A DNA stretch of 43,545 nucleotides from an uncultured Thermomicrobia bacterium (GTDB taxonomy: Bacteria > Chloroflexota > Chloroflexia > Thermomicrobiales > JALYUS01). The stretch covers positions 1-43,545 of the forward strand of contig CALBSO010000136.1 in NCBI GenBank assembly GCA_937968015.1. The letters run 5' to 3'. The notes under the pieces were generated by a model. The model did not search any database. It was not told the origin of the DNA and saw only the letters and a program-made list of their open reading frames with translations. Of the stretch, positions 32,392-40,730 are shown piece after piece (the first letter of the stretch is position 1; the number at the start of each line of letters is the position of its first letter). The position numbers and the translations under genes are program-made.

Positions 32392-33768
32392 ATGGCCCAG
32401 ACATTGACGCGGCCAACCGCCACCGACGGCGACGAGGCGGGCGCGCTGACAAGCGAAACGCTGACGCACTTCGGGGATGCATTCGCCGCGAATCCCGTCT
32501 ATCGGCTGGCGCAGAATGCCGTCACGCAAATCACGGTGGACGATGTCACGCTCAATCGTGGGATCGTCACGCATACCGACCACACCTTCTCGACCTTCCT
32601 CGACGACTGGAGCGTGACGAACCAGAAGCAGAGTGGCCGCTGCTGGATGTTCGCGGGTCTCAACCTGCTGCGCGTCGCCGCGATGAAGAAGATGAACACC
32701 AAGGAGTTCGAGTTCTCGCAGAACTACACGATGTTCTGGGACAAACTGGAGCGCACCAACTATTTCTTCGAGGCAATCATCGAAACGGCGGACCGCGATG
32801 TAGACGACCGGTTCGTCGCCTTTCTCCTTGAAGGCCCACTCGGCGATGGTGGGCAGTGGAACATGTTCGTCAATCTCGTTGAGAAGCACGGCCTCGTCCC
32901 GAAGGCGTTGATGCCGGAGACGGAGAGTTCATCGAGCACGCGGCGGATGAACACGATCCTCCGCAGTAAGTTGCGTGAGGGTGCGAAGGTATTACGGGAG
33001 ATGCATAACGCCGGTGAGAGCCTCGAGGCATTGCGCGCGACGAAGCAGGAGTATGTACAGGTCGTCCACCGTATCCTCTGCATCCATCTCGGTACACCAC
33101 CGGAGCGCTTTGTCTGGCAGTGGAAGGACAAAGAGGGCGCCTTCCATCGCACCGACGAGTTGACGCCCCCGCAGTTCGCCGCCGAGTTCGTGGATCTGCC
33201 GCTCGATGACTATGTCTGCCTCGTCCATGATCCGCGCGCAAGCAGCCCGGTCGGACGGACGTTTACGGTGCAGTACCTCGGTAACATCGTCGGCGGCGAG
33301 CGCGTGATCTATCTGAATGTGGACATTGCGCTGATGAAGGAGATCACGAAGCGGACGCTTGAAGCGGGCGATCCCGTTTGGTTCGGCTGCGATGTCGGCA
33401 AGATGATGCAGCGTACGCTCGGTATCTGGGACAAGCGGCTGTTTGATTACGAGACGCTCTACGACACCACCTTCCCGCTGGAAAAAGACGCGCGTCTGGA
33501 TTATCACGAGACGCAGATGACGCACGCGATGCTCTTCACAGGCGTGGACGTTGTTGACGGCACGCCGCGCCGCTGGCGGGTCGAGAACTCCTGGGGCGCA
33601 GAGAACGGTCAGAAGGGCTTTTATACGATGAATGACTCGTGGTACGACGAGTTCATGTTCGAGATCGCCGCCCGCAAGGAATATCTCCCCGCCGCACTGC
33701 GAGACGCGCTCGATCAGGAACCGATCGTCCTCCCCGCGTGGGACCCGATGGGGGCGCTCGCCCGATAA
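32392..33768 (+). CDS. Aminopeptidase C / bleomycin hydrolase family cysteine peptidase (C1B)
   Basis: The 458-residue protein is a papain-like cytosolic aminopeptidase that forms hexamers and trims peptides. The catalytic triad is intact: Cys in NQKQSGRCWMFAGLN (C84), His in TQMTHAMLFTG (H378) and Asn in RVENSWG (N399). The ELSQNY-like block appears as EFEFSQNYTMFWDKLERTNYF. The family often uses the C-terminal residues as a gate on the active site; here the C-terminus is PMGALAR. AAGGGAG lies just upstream of the ATG. The gene is monocistronic: divergent from mtaB and closed by a strong hairpin. Confidence 0.95.
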   Translation: MAQTLTRPTATDGDEAGALTSETLTHFGDAFAANPVYRLAQNAVTQITVDDVTLNRGIVTHTDHTFSTFLDDWSVTNQKQSGRCWMFAGLNLLRVAAMKKMNTKEFEFSQNYTMFWDKLERTNYFFEAIIETADRDVDDRFVAFLLEGPLGDGGQWNMFVNLVEKHGLVPKALMPETESSSSTRRMNTILRSKLREGAKVLREMHNAGESLEALRATKQEYVQVVHRILCIHLGTPPERFVWQWKDKEGAFHRTDELTPPQFAAEFVDLPLDDYVCLVHDPRASSPVGRTFTVQYLGNIVGGERVIYLNVDIALMKEITKRTLEAGDPVWFGCDVGKMMQRTLGIWDKRLFDYETLYDTTFPLEKDARLDYHETQMTHAMLFTGVDVVDGTPRRWRVENSWGAENGQKGFYTMNDSWYDEFMFEIAARKEYLPAALRDALDQEPIVLPAWDPMGALAR

Positions 33769-33791
33769 ACACGACATGGTTCGGAACGTCG

Positions 33792-33823
33792 GAGGCGTGG
33801 TGCATTTTCGCGCACCACGCCTC
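33792..33823 (+). terminator. Intrinsic terminator after the aminopeptidase C gene
   Basis: GAGGCGTGGTGC (33792-33803) pairs perfectly with 33812-33823 across an eight-base loop, then TCTTGTT. It starts 24 bases after the stop codon. Confidence 0.8.
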
Positions 33824-34021
33824 TCTTGTTGGTATTGAGGCGAAGGCATGATGGATTGCGGACACATGTCTGATGTGCTGATGGAACTCGCGAACGCGAC
33901 TCGCCATGCATGACCTCGGATGCGAGGAACTGCTGTAGCGCCGCCCGATTGCTCTCGTTGCGGGAAAAGGTGATGGCGGAGATGATGCAGCCGTGAGTGA
34001 TCGTCGCCACCGGGAGTAGCG

Positions 34022-35677
34022 ATGCCAGCAACAACGCCACGGGCACGGTATCGCGAAGTTTTGCAGATTCTCGCGCGGCACGGGTTCGCCGTGCGCCCGC
34101 AGTTCTGGCCCTTCGGCGCCGCCGCCTATGACGAACCGGACTCGGTCGTGTTGCGTCGCCCTGCGGAACTGCGGCAGGCGCTCGAAGAACTCGGCACGAC
34201 CTTCATCAAACTCGGGCAAATCCTTAGCACCCGCCCGGATCTCCTGCCGCCCGCATATATCGCGGAACTCCAGAAACTGCAAGATGCCGTTGCTGCCGCG
34301 CCGACCGCGCACATCACCGCACGCATTGAGGAGCACTTGGGGCGGCCGATTGACGACCTGTTCACATTCTTCGACCCCGCGCCGCTCGCCGCCGCGTCCA
34401 TCGGCCAGGTGCATGCGGTCACGCTGCCCGGTGGGATTGATGCCGTTGTTAAGGTGCAACGACCCGGTGTGCGCGACCAGGTCGCGCTCGATCTTCGCAT
34501 TGCCGCGCGGATTGCTCATCTGATGGAGACGCGGCTAAGGGTCGTCGAACGCACCGGTATTGACGTGCCGGCGCTCGTGGATGAGTTCGCATGGACGCTA
34601 CGGAACGAACTGGATTACCTGCGTGAGGCGAAGAACGCCGAAGTCTTCCAGCGCAACTTCGCCAACAACCCGCATGTGCGCATCCCGGCGATATGCTGGG
34701 AGTACACGACGACGCAGATCATCACGATGGAGCGGATGCATGGCTCGCGCATAGATGATGTCGCCGCGCTCGACGCCGCCGGATATTCTCCCGCCCGGAT
34801 TGCGGAGCAGAGCGCGCGGATCGTCCTCCAGGAGGTCTTTGAGGATGGCTTTTTCCACGCCGATCTCCACCCCGGCAACCTCTTCGTCCTCGATGGCGGG
34901 GTGATCGGCGCGATTGACTTCGGGATGGTTGGCACAATTGACGAGACGACGCGGACGAACCTGCTCTTTCTCTTACTCGCTATCGTCGGCCAGGATGCGG
35001 ACCAGATCGCGCGTTACCTTTACCGCCTCGGCATCGTCGGCGGCGCGCGGACCAATCACGCGCTCTTGCTCCGTGACATCCGGCGGCTGATGGCGCAATA
35101 TTACGGTGTGACGCTGGAAGAACTGGACGTGACGACGCTGCTCAATGATCTGCTCGCGCTCGTGCGGCGACATTATCTCCGCCTGCCGCCCGACCTCGCG
35201 CTCTTATTGAAGATGCTTGTGATGATCGAAGGGCTGGGGCGGCGTCTCGATCCGACCTTCAATGTGCTCGCGGTCGCGCAGCCCTTCGGGCAGGAAGCGA
35301 TCGCGCGCTTGCTCGCGCCGGAGCGTCTGCTCCGGCAAGCCCGCCAGGCAGCGATCCAGTACGGCGAAATGGCGATGGAGTTTCCCGGCCGGCTCGACCG
35401 TCTGCTCACCCAGGTGGAGCGAGGCGAACTGTTGACGCAGGCGACGGAGCAGGCGACCGAACGGGCAGTACACGCCCTGCACGTCATTACGAACCGGATC
35501 GTTCATGCGATCGCGACAGCGACCGTCCTGATCGCCCTCGTGCTCATCCTCATTACGATCCGCCGCGACCGAAGCGACGATACCGTTCTCCACGCCGTCT
35601 TCTTCGGTGGGCTTGGCGTCGCGCTGGTGCTCGCAATCTGGTACGTCATCCTATACTGGCGGTCACGACGGCTTTGA
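34022..35677 (+). CDS. UbiB/ABC1/ADCK family atypical kinase-like protein
   Basis: The 551-residue protein has the UbiB signature: the KxGQ motif in TTFIKLGQILSTRPDLLP (about 60-77), the Ala-rich loop in PLAAASIGQVHAVTLPGG, VVKVQRPG with the nucleotide-site Lys, NELDYLREAKNAEVFQRNF, the catalytic-loop HADLHPGNLFVLDGG and the metal-binding IDFGMVG. These are ATPases or kinases tied to isoprenoid lipid and quinone metabolism. Two membrane helices lie at the very C-terminus (about 493-513 and 525-545). No quinone-synthesis gene is adjacent; the only prenyl synthase in the window lies far to the left. GGGAG precedes the ATG. It ends at a hairpin shared with the convergent flotillin gene. Confidence 0.93.
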   Translation: MPATTPRARYREVLQILARHGFAVRPQFWPFGAAAYDEPDSVVLRRPAELRQALEELGTTFIKLGQILSTRPDLLPPAYIAELQKLQDAVAAAPTAHITARIEEHLGRPIDDLFTFFDPAPLAAASIGQVHAVTLPGGIDAVVKVQRPGVRDQVALDLRIAARIAHLMETRLRVVERTGIDVPALVDEFAWTLRNELDYLREAKNAEVFQRNFANNPHVRIPAICWEYTTTQIITMERMHGSRIDDVAALDAAGYSPARIAEQSARIVLQEVFEDGFFHADLHPGNLFVLDGGVIGAIDFGMVGTIDETTRTNLLFLLLAIVGQDADQIARYLYRLGIVGGARTNHALLLRDIRRLMAQYYGVTLEELDVTTLLNDLLALVRRHYLRLPPDLALLLKMLVMIEGLGRRLDPTFNVLAVAQPFGQEAIARLLAPERLLRQARQAAIQYGEMAMEFPGRLDRLLTQVERGELLTQATEQATERAVHALHVITNRIVHAIATATVLIALVLILITIRRDRSDDTVLHAVFFGGLGVALVLAIWYVILYWRSRRL

Positions 35678-35743
35678 GTACTCCTACAACGGAACATTCT
35701 CCGGGCTGGCTGGAAGCGTGCTACCATCTCATTTCAAACACAG

Positions 35744-35772
35744 AATAGGGAGCGCGATCCGCGCGCCCTATT
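35744..35772. terminator. Bidirectional terminator between UbiB-like and flotillin genes
   Basis: AATAGGG-A-GCGCG (35744-35756) pairs with CGCGC-G-CCCTATT (35760-35772) with one mismatch and a three-base loop. It overlaps the stop codon of the leftward flotillin gene and has ATTT or TCTGTGTTT on either side. Confidence 0.75.
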
Positions 35773-37234
35773 ATTTGCCGGTCGGTGATTCCTCGGCGAC
35801 GGTCGGCGTCGCCTTGCCATTGACGACAATGCCGTCATTCCTGCCGGATGCGGTCTGCAAGCCCGGCAGGGACTTAATCAGATCGGCGATGTTGACGCCG
35901 CTGAGCGCCTCCACGAGGGCAGGCACTTGCGCGACCATCGTTGCGACATCATTCGTCATCTTGCTCGCGGCGGAACCATCCGCACCCGTCGAGACGATCG
36001 TCACGGAATCAATCGCCTTGACCGATTCGCCGAGGCTGCGCGCCAGTTCCGGCAGGCTCGTGAGGATCTTGTCGAGCACGGCGGCCTGGCTATACATCGC
36101 GAAGGCGTCGGCGCGCTTCTGCATCGCGTCCGCTTCCGCCTGGCCCTTCTGACGGATGATATCGGCTTCCGCTTCACCGGTGACGCGAATGGCGGCGGCG
36201 CGGCCCTCGGCTTCGAGCCGCAGGCGGTTTTGTTCAGCGCCGGCGAGTGCCTCGATCTTCTGCTTGTCAATCTCCGCGGGCCGCAGGACCGTCGCGATCA
36301 GTTCGGATTCACGCCGTTTAATCTCCGCTTGCTGCACTTCCGCCTCGCGCTGCTTGCGGACGAGTTCGACGTTCACCTGCTCAGCGACGACCTTTTGCTG
36401 CGCGATGTTCGCCTCGATGTCATACGCCTTGTCCGTCTGCGCCTGCTGAGAGCGGACACTCTGCTCGTACTCCGCTTTCTTCAAATTCAGGTCGCGGATC
36501 GCTTCGGCCTGCTTCGTCTCCGAGGCGGCGCGGGCGATGGTCGTCTCCTGATCCGCCATCGCAGTCGCGACGGCCGCTTCCCGCACGGCTTGCGCTTTCC
36601 GAATCTCGGTATCGCGCATCGCTTCGGCGGTGGCGATATCCGCCTCCCGCTTGATGCGCGCGATATCCGGGCGGCCCATGTTCGCGATGTATTCGTTGTC
36701 GTCACGTAGGTCGCGGATCGTGAACGAGATCACTTCGAGGCCCATCTTGTAGAGGTCGTCCGCGACGCCGGAACGGACCTGGGCGGCGACCATCTCCGGT
36801 TCCTTGACGATGCTCTCGACAGTGAGTAGGCCCGTGATGCCGCGTAGATGGCCTTCCATCACGAGACGAATGAGACTCTGGCGTTCCTGCGGCGGTTTGG
36901 AAAGGAACTGCTCGGCGGCGGTGAGAATGCTCTGCGGGTCGTTCTTGACCTTGATTTGCGAGACCGCCTCGACATTGAGGGCGACACCCTGCTTCGTGTA
37001 TAACGCCTGCTGCGGGGCGACATCGAAGGACATCAACTCCAGCGAGAGCCGCCGGGAGGTCTGGACGAGCGGCCACACGACACGCCCGCCGCCATGCACG
37101 ACTTTCGTGCCACCGAAGCCGGAGACGATCAATGCCTCATTCGGCCCTACTTTCTGGAACATGCTGGCGAGGACCGTCAACGTGACGAACAGGGCGACAA
37201 CGAGCAAGACGACGATGATCACGATTGGATTCAT
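35771..37234 (-). CDS. Flotillin-like SPFH domain protein
   Basis: Bacterial flotillins organise membrane microdomains. The 487-residue protein starts with a membrane helix (about 1-26), followed by an SPFH/band 7 domain (ALIVSGFGGTKVVHGGGRVVWPLVQTSRRLSLELMSFDV, about 34-72, to about 190). A long Ala/Glu/Lys/Gln-rich coiled coil follows (about 190-400) with EA/KA repeats such as EAEADIIRQKGQAEADAMQKRA. The C-terminal region (about 400-487) is the flotillin tail. It lies downstream of an NfeD-like gene, the same pairing as yuaF-floT in Bacillus. The gap between them holds a large heptamer hairpin. AAAGGGAAATT before the ATG is a usable ribosome binding site. Confidence 0.94.
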   Translation of the reverse strand: MNPIVIIVVLLVVALFVTLTVLASMFQKVGPNEALIVSGFGGTKVVHGGGRVVWPLVQTSRRLSLELMSFDVAPQQALYTKQGVALNVEAVSQIKVKNDPQSILTAAEQFLSKPPQERQSLIRLVMEGHLRGITGLLTVESIVKEPEMVAAQVRSGVADDLYKMGLEVISFTIRDLRDDNEYIANMGRPDIARIKREADIATAEAMRDTEIRKAQAVREAAVATAMADQETTIARAASETKQAEAIRDLNLKKAEYEQSVRSQQAQTDKAYDIEANIAQQKVVAEQVNVELVRKQREAEVQQAEIKRRESELIATVLRPAEIDKQKIEALAGAEQNRLRLEAEGRAAAIRVTGEAEADIIRQKGQAEADAMQKRADAFAMYSQAAVLDKILTSLPELARSLGESVKAIDSVTIVSTGADGSAASKMTNDVATMVAQVPALVEALSGVNIADLIKSLPGLQTASGRNDGIVVNGKATPTVAEESPTGK

Positions 37235-37258
37235 GGCAATTTCCCTTTCCTACCCCAC

Positions 37259-37334
37259 ACGAGTAACGAGTAACGAGTAACGAGTAGCGAGGGGTTTAGT
37301 TCCTTCTCGCTACTCGTTACTCGTTACTCGTTAC
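37259..37334. repeat. Heptamer tandem repeats arranged as a perfect 29-bp inverted repeat
   Basis: Units of ACGAGTA are tandemly repeated from 37259 to about 37291. The 29 bases at 37263-37291 are exactly complementary to 37306-37334, with a 14-base spacer. The structure fills the gap between the NfeD-like and flotillin genes, and the right arm runs into the NfeD-like reading frame, providing its last residues and the TAA stop. Confidence 0.88.
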
Positions 37335-37943
37335 TTCCCCCGGGACACTACTTCCTTCACCGAGCGCGTGCTGCCAGGTATCCACATAGGCAACGCCGCG
37401 TTCATACTTGAGAACAACGACTTCCGTCCCGCGCGCAATCTCCTCGCCTTCGACGCTCCGCGCGGCGGATGTTTGGGTCGAACCGGCCAGCGTGTATGTG
37501 ATTTCGCCCGCATAGCCAGGATAAATCGTGCTGGTGACGTGGGCAGCCGTGCCCGGCATATGATAGTCCGCCGCGAACACTTCCGTTTGGCCCCGTTCCA
37601 GGACGCGCGTGATAAAGAGCGCGACGATGGAACCGCCGCCGATGCCGGAAACGGTCGCGACGATCAGGCTCGCCGCACCGCCGAGGACGGTGTAATGCGA
37701 GATCAAGTAGCCGACGCCACCGAACCATGTGACGAAGGTCATCACGGTGGTGAAGTTCAGGTAGCCACTCGACACGGCTGGCGTGTCCGTCGTCGTAGCG
37801 TGTGCCGTGCCTCCATGCCCCAGAACATGGGCCGCCCCGCCATGGCCGAGATGAAGCCCGCCGAGATGACCCAGCCCGAGGACGAGCGAGAGAACCGTCA
37901 TGCAAAGGCCGACGAGAAAGCAGACGAGAAACAAGGACTCCAT
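37317..37943 (-). CDS. NfeD-like membrane protein (flotillin partner, YuaF-like)
   Basis: The 208-residue protein has an N-terminal membrane helix, a His/Gly-rich loop (about 25-55), two further membrane helices (about 60-85 and 88-112), and a C-terminal OB-fold-like domain with GYAGEITYTLAGSTQTSAARSVEGEEIARGTEVVVLKYERGVAYVDTW (about 143-190), as in short NfeD proteins. Such proteins are encoded next to flotillins and probably work with them at the membrane. The last seven residues or so (GEVTSNE) and the stop codon come from an arm of the heptamer inverted repeat, so the original C-terminus has been replaced or extended. An ECF-like promoter lies upstream. Confidence 0.83.
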   Translation of the reverse strand: MESLFLVCFLVGLCMTVLSLVLGLGHLGGLHLGHGGAAHVLGHGGTAHATTTDTPAVSSGYLNFTTVMTFVTWFGGVGYLISHYTVLGGAASLIVATVSGIGGGSIVALFITRVLERGQTEVFAADYHMPGTAAHVTSTIYPGYAGEITYTLAGSTQTSAARSVEGEEIARGTEVVVLKYERGVAYVDTWQHALGEGSSVPGEVTSNE

Positions 37944-37992
37944 GTCCGTCTACTCCTGACGAAATGCCGCGATACATCATGCATCTTACTCT

Positions 37993-38022
37993 ATTATACG
38001 CCTCGGAATATCACCGGGTTCC
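37993..38022 (-). promoter_or_regulatory. ECF-sigma-like promoter of the NfeD-flotillin operon
   Basis: On the minus strand GGAACC (38022 to 38017), 16 bases, CGTA (38000 to 37997) resembles the Bacillus sigma-W consensus TGAAAC-N16-CGTA. A perfect TATAAT (37998 to 37993) overlaps the -10 part, so a housekeeping sigma factor might also use it, though no TTGACA-like hexamer is in place. The start codon is about 50 bases downstream. Confidence 0.5.
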
Positions 38023-38082
38023 AGCAATCATCACGAAGGATAGACGTGGCGATGAGATGCCCGACCGGGGCACTGCCGGTGC

Positions 38083-38088
38083 TATACT
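38083..38088 (+). promoter_or_regulatory. Candidate -10 element for the AI-2E family transporter gene
   Basis: TATACT lies 61 bases before the ATG at 38149. A matching -35 hexamer is not apparent. Confidence 0.35.
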
Positions 38089-38148
38089 GCGAGAGCAGCA
38101 GATAGTGGCCGCGCTGATCCATCGTGCGAGGTGAGAGGAGCGGAAATC

Positions 38149-39444
38149 ATGTCCACGCCGCAAGGACCCGCGCCGAACGGATCACCACCGCCGTATGGCC
38201 TGACCGTCGGGCGCGTGATGCTTTTCACGGCGGCGGCGCTCTTCGTCATCTTCATCGCGAACCTGCTCCTCAAGGTTACGGGCCTGCTCTTTCTCTTGCT
38301 CATTGGCATCTTGCTCGCGACCGCGATTGACCCGCTCGCGCGTCGGCTCCGACGAATGGGCTTCAATCGGCCCGCGAGCATCCTCAGCGTCTATCTGCTG
38401 ATCTTCGCGGTCATTGGTGGGCTGATCGCCTTCATCATTCCTCCCATCGTGGCGCAGGGGACGGATTTTGTTACCAACCTGCCGCGTGTCGCCGACCACC
38501 TCGAACAGCGGTATGCGAACAGTGACCAGGCATGGATACGCAATGCGGCGCACAACGGCGCGACACAACTCCGCCAATTGTCGGATAACCCGCCCGACAT
38601 CAGCGGCGTGCTGAAGGAACAGGCGCTCAATGTCGTGTCGAGTCTCTTTGGCACATTGCTCTCGATCGTCACGGTCATTCTCATCTCATACTACTGGCTC
38701 ACTGAACGCACGCTGATTCGCCGCTCGTTGCTCGGATTCGTGCCGATGGCCCGGCGGACGCGCGTGAACGACATCTGGACGCACATCGAGACGAAACTTG
38801 GGCTCTGGTTCCGGGCGCAATTGATCCTCTGTGGCATCATCGGCGCCGCGTGTGCGATCGGGTATGGCCTCTTTGGCATCGAATATTGGCCGCTGCTCGC
38901 ACTGATCGCGGGCGCGGCGGAGATTATCCCGATCCTCGGGCCGTGGATTGGTGGTGTGCCGGCGGTCCTCGTCGCGCTGACCGAAGGGCCAGTCAAAGCG
39001 ATCATCGTCGCCGTCTTCATCATTGTCTTGCAGCAGATCGAGGGGAATATCCTCGTCCCGCGCATTCAAGGTGATGCGGTCGGCCTCTCACCGCTCACCG
39101 TCATTCTCGCCATCCTCGCCGGGACGACGCTCGCCGGGCCGATTGGCGGTATTCTCGCCGTGCCGATCTCCGCGATTATTCATGTGCTCGTGCAAGACCT
39201 GATCATCGCGCGTGAGACAACCGACCAGGATGACATTGACCACATCCTCGCTGCCGCCGATGCCGCACAGAAGCGTGGTGACAACCCGGCCGAAGCGGCC
39301 TTCCGCCAGTTGCGCCGTCTCCGTGCGATTCGCCGCGCTCACCGTGAGGCTGATCGGGTTGATACGCTCATTCTGGAGGCGGAATCCGATCCGACCGTGC
39401 GGATCGTTCCCGACGACGAACTCGCGGGCCGACACGACGATTGA
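38149..39444 (+). CDS. AI-2E family transporter (PerM-like membrane protein)
   Basis: The 431-residue integral membrane protein has about eight hydrophobic helices and the family hallmarks: an early LLFLLLIGILLATAIDPLARRLRRMGFNRPASI block (about 48-80), and late LLALIAGAAEIIPILGPWIGGVPAVLVAL (about 247-275), then QQIEGNILVPRIQGDAVGLSPL and AGPIGGILAVPISAIIHVL. Family members include exporters of AI-2 and Na+/H+ or other ion transporters, so the cargo is undetermined. A hydrophilic C-terminal tail (about 365-431) is rich in Asp, Arg and Ala. The ATG at 38149 has GAGAGGAG upstream; an in-frame GTG at 38131 is rejected. A promoter for the next gene starts just after the stop codon. Confidence 0.9.
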   Translation: MSTPQGPAPNGSPPPYGLTVGRVMLFTAAALFVIFIANLLLKVTGLLFLLLIGILLATAIDPLARRLRRMGFNRPASILSVYLLIFAVIGGLIAFIIPPIVAQGTDFVTNLPRVADHLEQRYANSDQAWIRNAAHNGATQLRQLSDNPPDISGVLKEQALNVVSSLFGTLLSIVTVILISYYWLTERTLIRRSLLGFVPMARRTRVNDIWTHIETKLGLWFRAQLILCGIIGAACAIGYGLFGIEYWPLLALIAGAAEIIPILGPWIGGVPAVLVALTEGPVKAIIVAVFIIVLQQIEGNILVPRIQGDAVGLSPLTVILAILAGTTLAGPIGGILAVPISAIIHVLVQDLIIARETTDQDDIDHILAAADAAQKRGDNPAEAAFRQLRRLRAIRRAHREADRVDTLILEAESDPTVRIVPDDELAGRHDD

Positions 39445-39448
39445 CTTC

Positions 39449-39477
39449 TTGAACGTACAGAACGCATGTGCGATACT
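39449..39477 (+). promoter_or_regulatory. Promoter candidate for the winged-helix protein gene
   Basis: TTGAAC (39449-39454), 17 bases, GATACT (39472-39477). The leader to the ATG at 39513 would be about 29 bases and includes AGAGGAG. ACGTACA lies at 39453-39459, overlapping the -35 end. Confidence 0.5.
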
Positions 39478-39512
39478 CATCTCTGTCAACGATGGATAAG
39501 AGAGGAGTCGGC

Positions 39513-40730
39513 ATGACGGTTCGGACAAGGGTTGTGGCGCCAGTAACGATTCAGCCCGAGCAAGCGCGTGCCTTCTTACTTCGCCGTCCCGGCGGACTGT
39601 ACGCGGACGGTGGATTGCCAGTTCATCCGCTTGCACTTGTGCGGCACATCGGTATCCTCCAGGTTGATCCAGTCAGTGTCGTTGCTGCCAACCATCACCT
39701 GATCGCGCGGACGCGCATGCCCGGCTATCTGCCGACGCATCTCGATGACGCACTGTATCGCGACCGGACATTGGTGGAGAATTTTCACAGCATTCACGCA
39801 ATATTGCCGATGGAGGATTGGCGCTTCTATGACCGGCGGCGCGGCTCGCCGACGCGCATGGAGCAGGCACACCCGGAAGTGATGCGCCAGATGACCGAGC
39901 GCGTCCTGGAGACGATCCGCGCCCGCGGCCCGCTCGCCGCCCGCGATTTCATGGACGAGGATGACCGCGCGCCGATGGAGTACGGGTGGGGCACGACCCG
40001 CCGCTCGCAAGTCGCGCTCCAGACGCTGCTGCGCCGTGGCTTCCTGATGGTGCACCATCGGGAACGGACGCAACGGTTCTATGAGTTAACCGACCGGATG
40101 CTGCCACCGAGCGTGGATGTGACGCCAGTGACGGAAGCGGAGCGCGCACTGCATTTCGCGCAACGGGACGTGACCTACGCGGGCTTGGCAATGGGTACCG
40201 GTGGCATCAAACCCGCTATCGTGGCTGGCGAGGCGGTGCCCGTCGCTGTCGAAGGTATTCGCGCAACCTTCTACATCGCGCCGAATCAGGTTGAGCATCT
40301 TCTGTCGGCGATGCCGGTCACGGACGCGGAGCGGCGCGCCATCATCCTCGCGCCGCTCGATCCATTCGTCTGGGATCGCAAACGGCTCGCTGCGATCTGG
40401 GGCTTCGACTACACATGGGAAGTCTATGTCCCGGCGGCAAAGCGGAAGTACGGCCCATACACGTTGCCCGTGCTTTGGGGCGACCGCTTCGTCGCGCGCC
40501 TCGATCCGTCACTCGATCGCAAGCGCCGTGTGCTGCGCGTCAAAGGCCTCTGGTTCGAGGGGGACGCACCGCGTGATCCGCAACTCGTTACCGATCTCGC
40601 CGCCGAAATTGCCCGCTTCGCCACCTTCCACGGCGATGTCGCCGTCGCGCTCGGCACGGTGCATCCCGCCACCCGCGACAAACGCCTCCGCACCGCCTTG
40701 TCTCGCGTCACGACCCTCGCGGCGGTTTAA
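39513..40730 (+). CDS. Winged-helix protein of the YcaQ/AlkZ-like family (HTH_42)
   Basis: The 405-residue protein matches the family of DNA glycosylases that unhook interstrand crosslinks (AlkZ in Streptomyces, YcaQ/AlkX in E. coli). The catalytic-region Q-x-(Q/D) motif reads LQVDPVSVVAANHHLIARTR (about 49-68); here it is Q-V-D. Other conserved parts are LVENFHSIHAILPMEDW, RRSQVALQTLLRRGFLMVHHRERTQRFYELTDRMLP (a winged helix) and ILAPLDPFVWDRKRLAAIWGFDYTWEVYVPAAKRKYGPYTLPVLWGDRFVARLD. The start at 39513 is supported by AGAGGAG; an open frame upstream contains the promoter. Its stop codon overlaps that of the convergent S51-like gene. It may act in DNA repair together with the nearby nfo, although the two are not co-transcribed. 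Confidence 0.9.
   Translation: MTVRTRVVAPVTIQPEQARAFLLRRPGGLYADGGLPVHPLALVRHIGILQVDPVSVVAANHHLIARTRMPGYLPTHLDDALYRDRTLVENFHSIHAILPMEDWRFYDRRRGSPTRMEQAHPEVMRQMTERVLETIRARGPLAARDFMDEDDRAPMEYGWGTTRRSQVALQTLLRRGFLMVHHRERTQRFYELTDRMLPPSVDVTPVTEAERALHFAQRDVTYAGLAMGTGGIKPAIVAGEAVPVAVEGIRATFYIAPNQVEHLLSAMPVTDAERRAIILAPLDPFVWDRKRLAAIWGFDYTWEVYVPAAKRKYGPYTLPVLWGDRFVARLDPSLDRKRRVLRVKGLWFEGDAPRDPQLVTDLAAEIARFATFHGDVAVALGTVHPATRDKRLRTALSRVTTLAAV

Noticed and set aside
33769..34021. Leftward frame in the gap between aminopeptidase C and UbiB-like genes, with a passage that looks slightly protein-like (ITFSRNESNRAALQQFL)
   Set aside because: No start signal, no identifiable family, and it runs across the terminator hairpin; could be a relic but not supportable.
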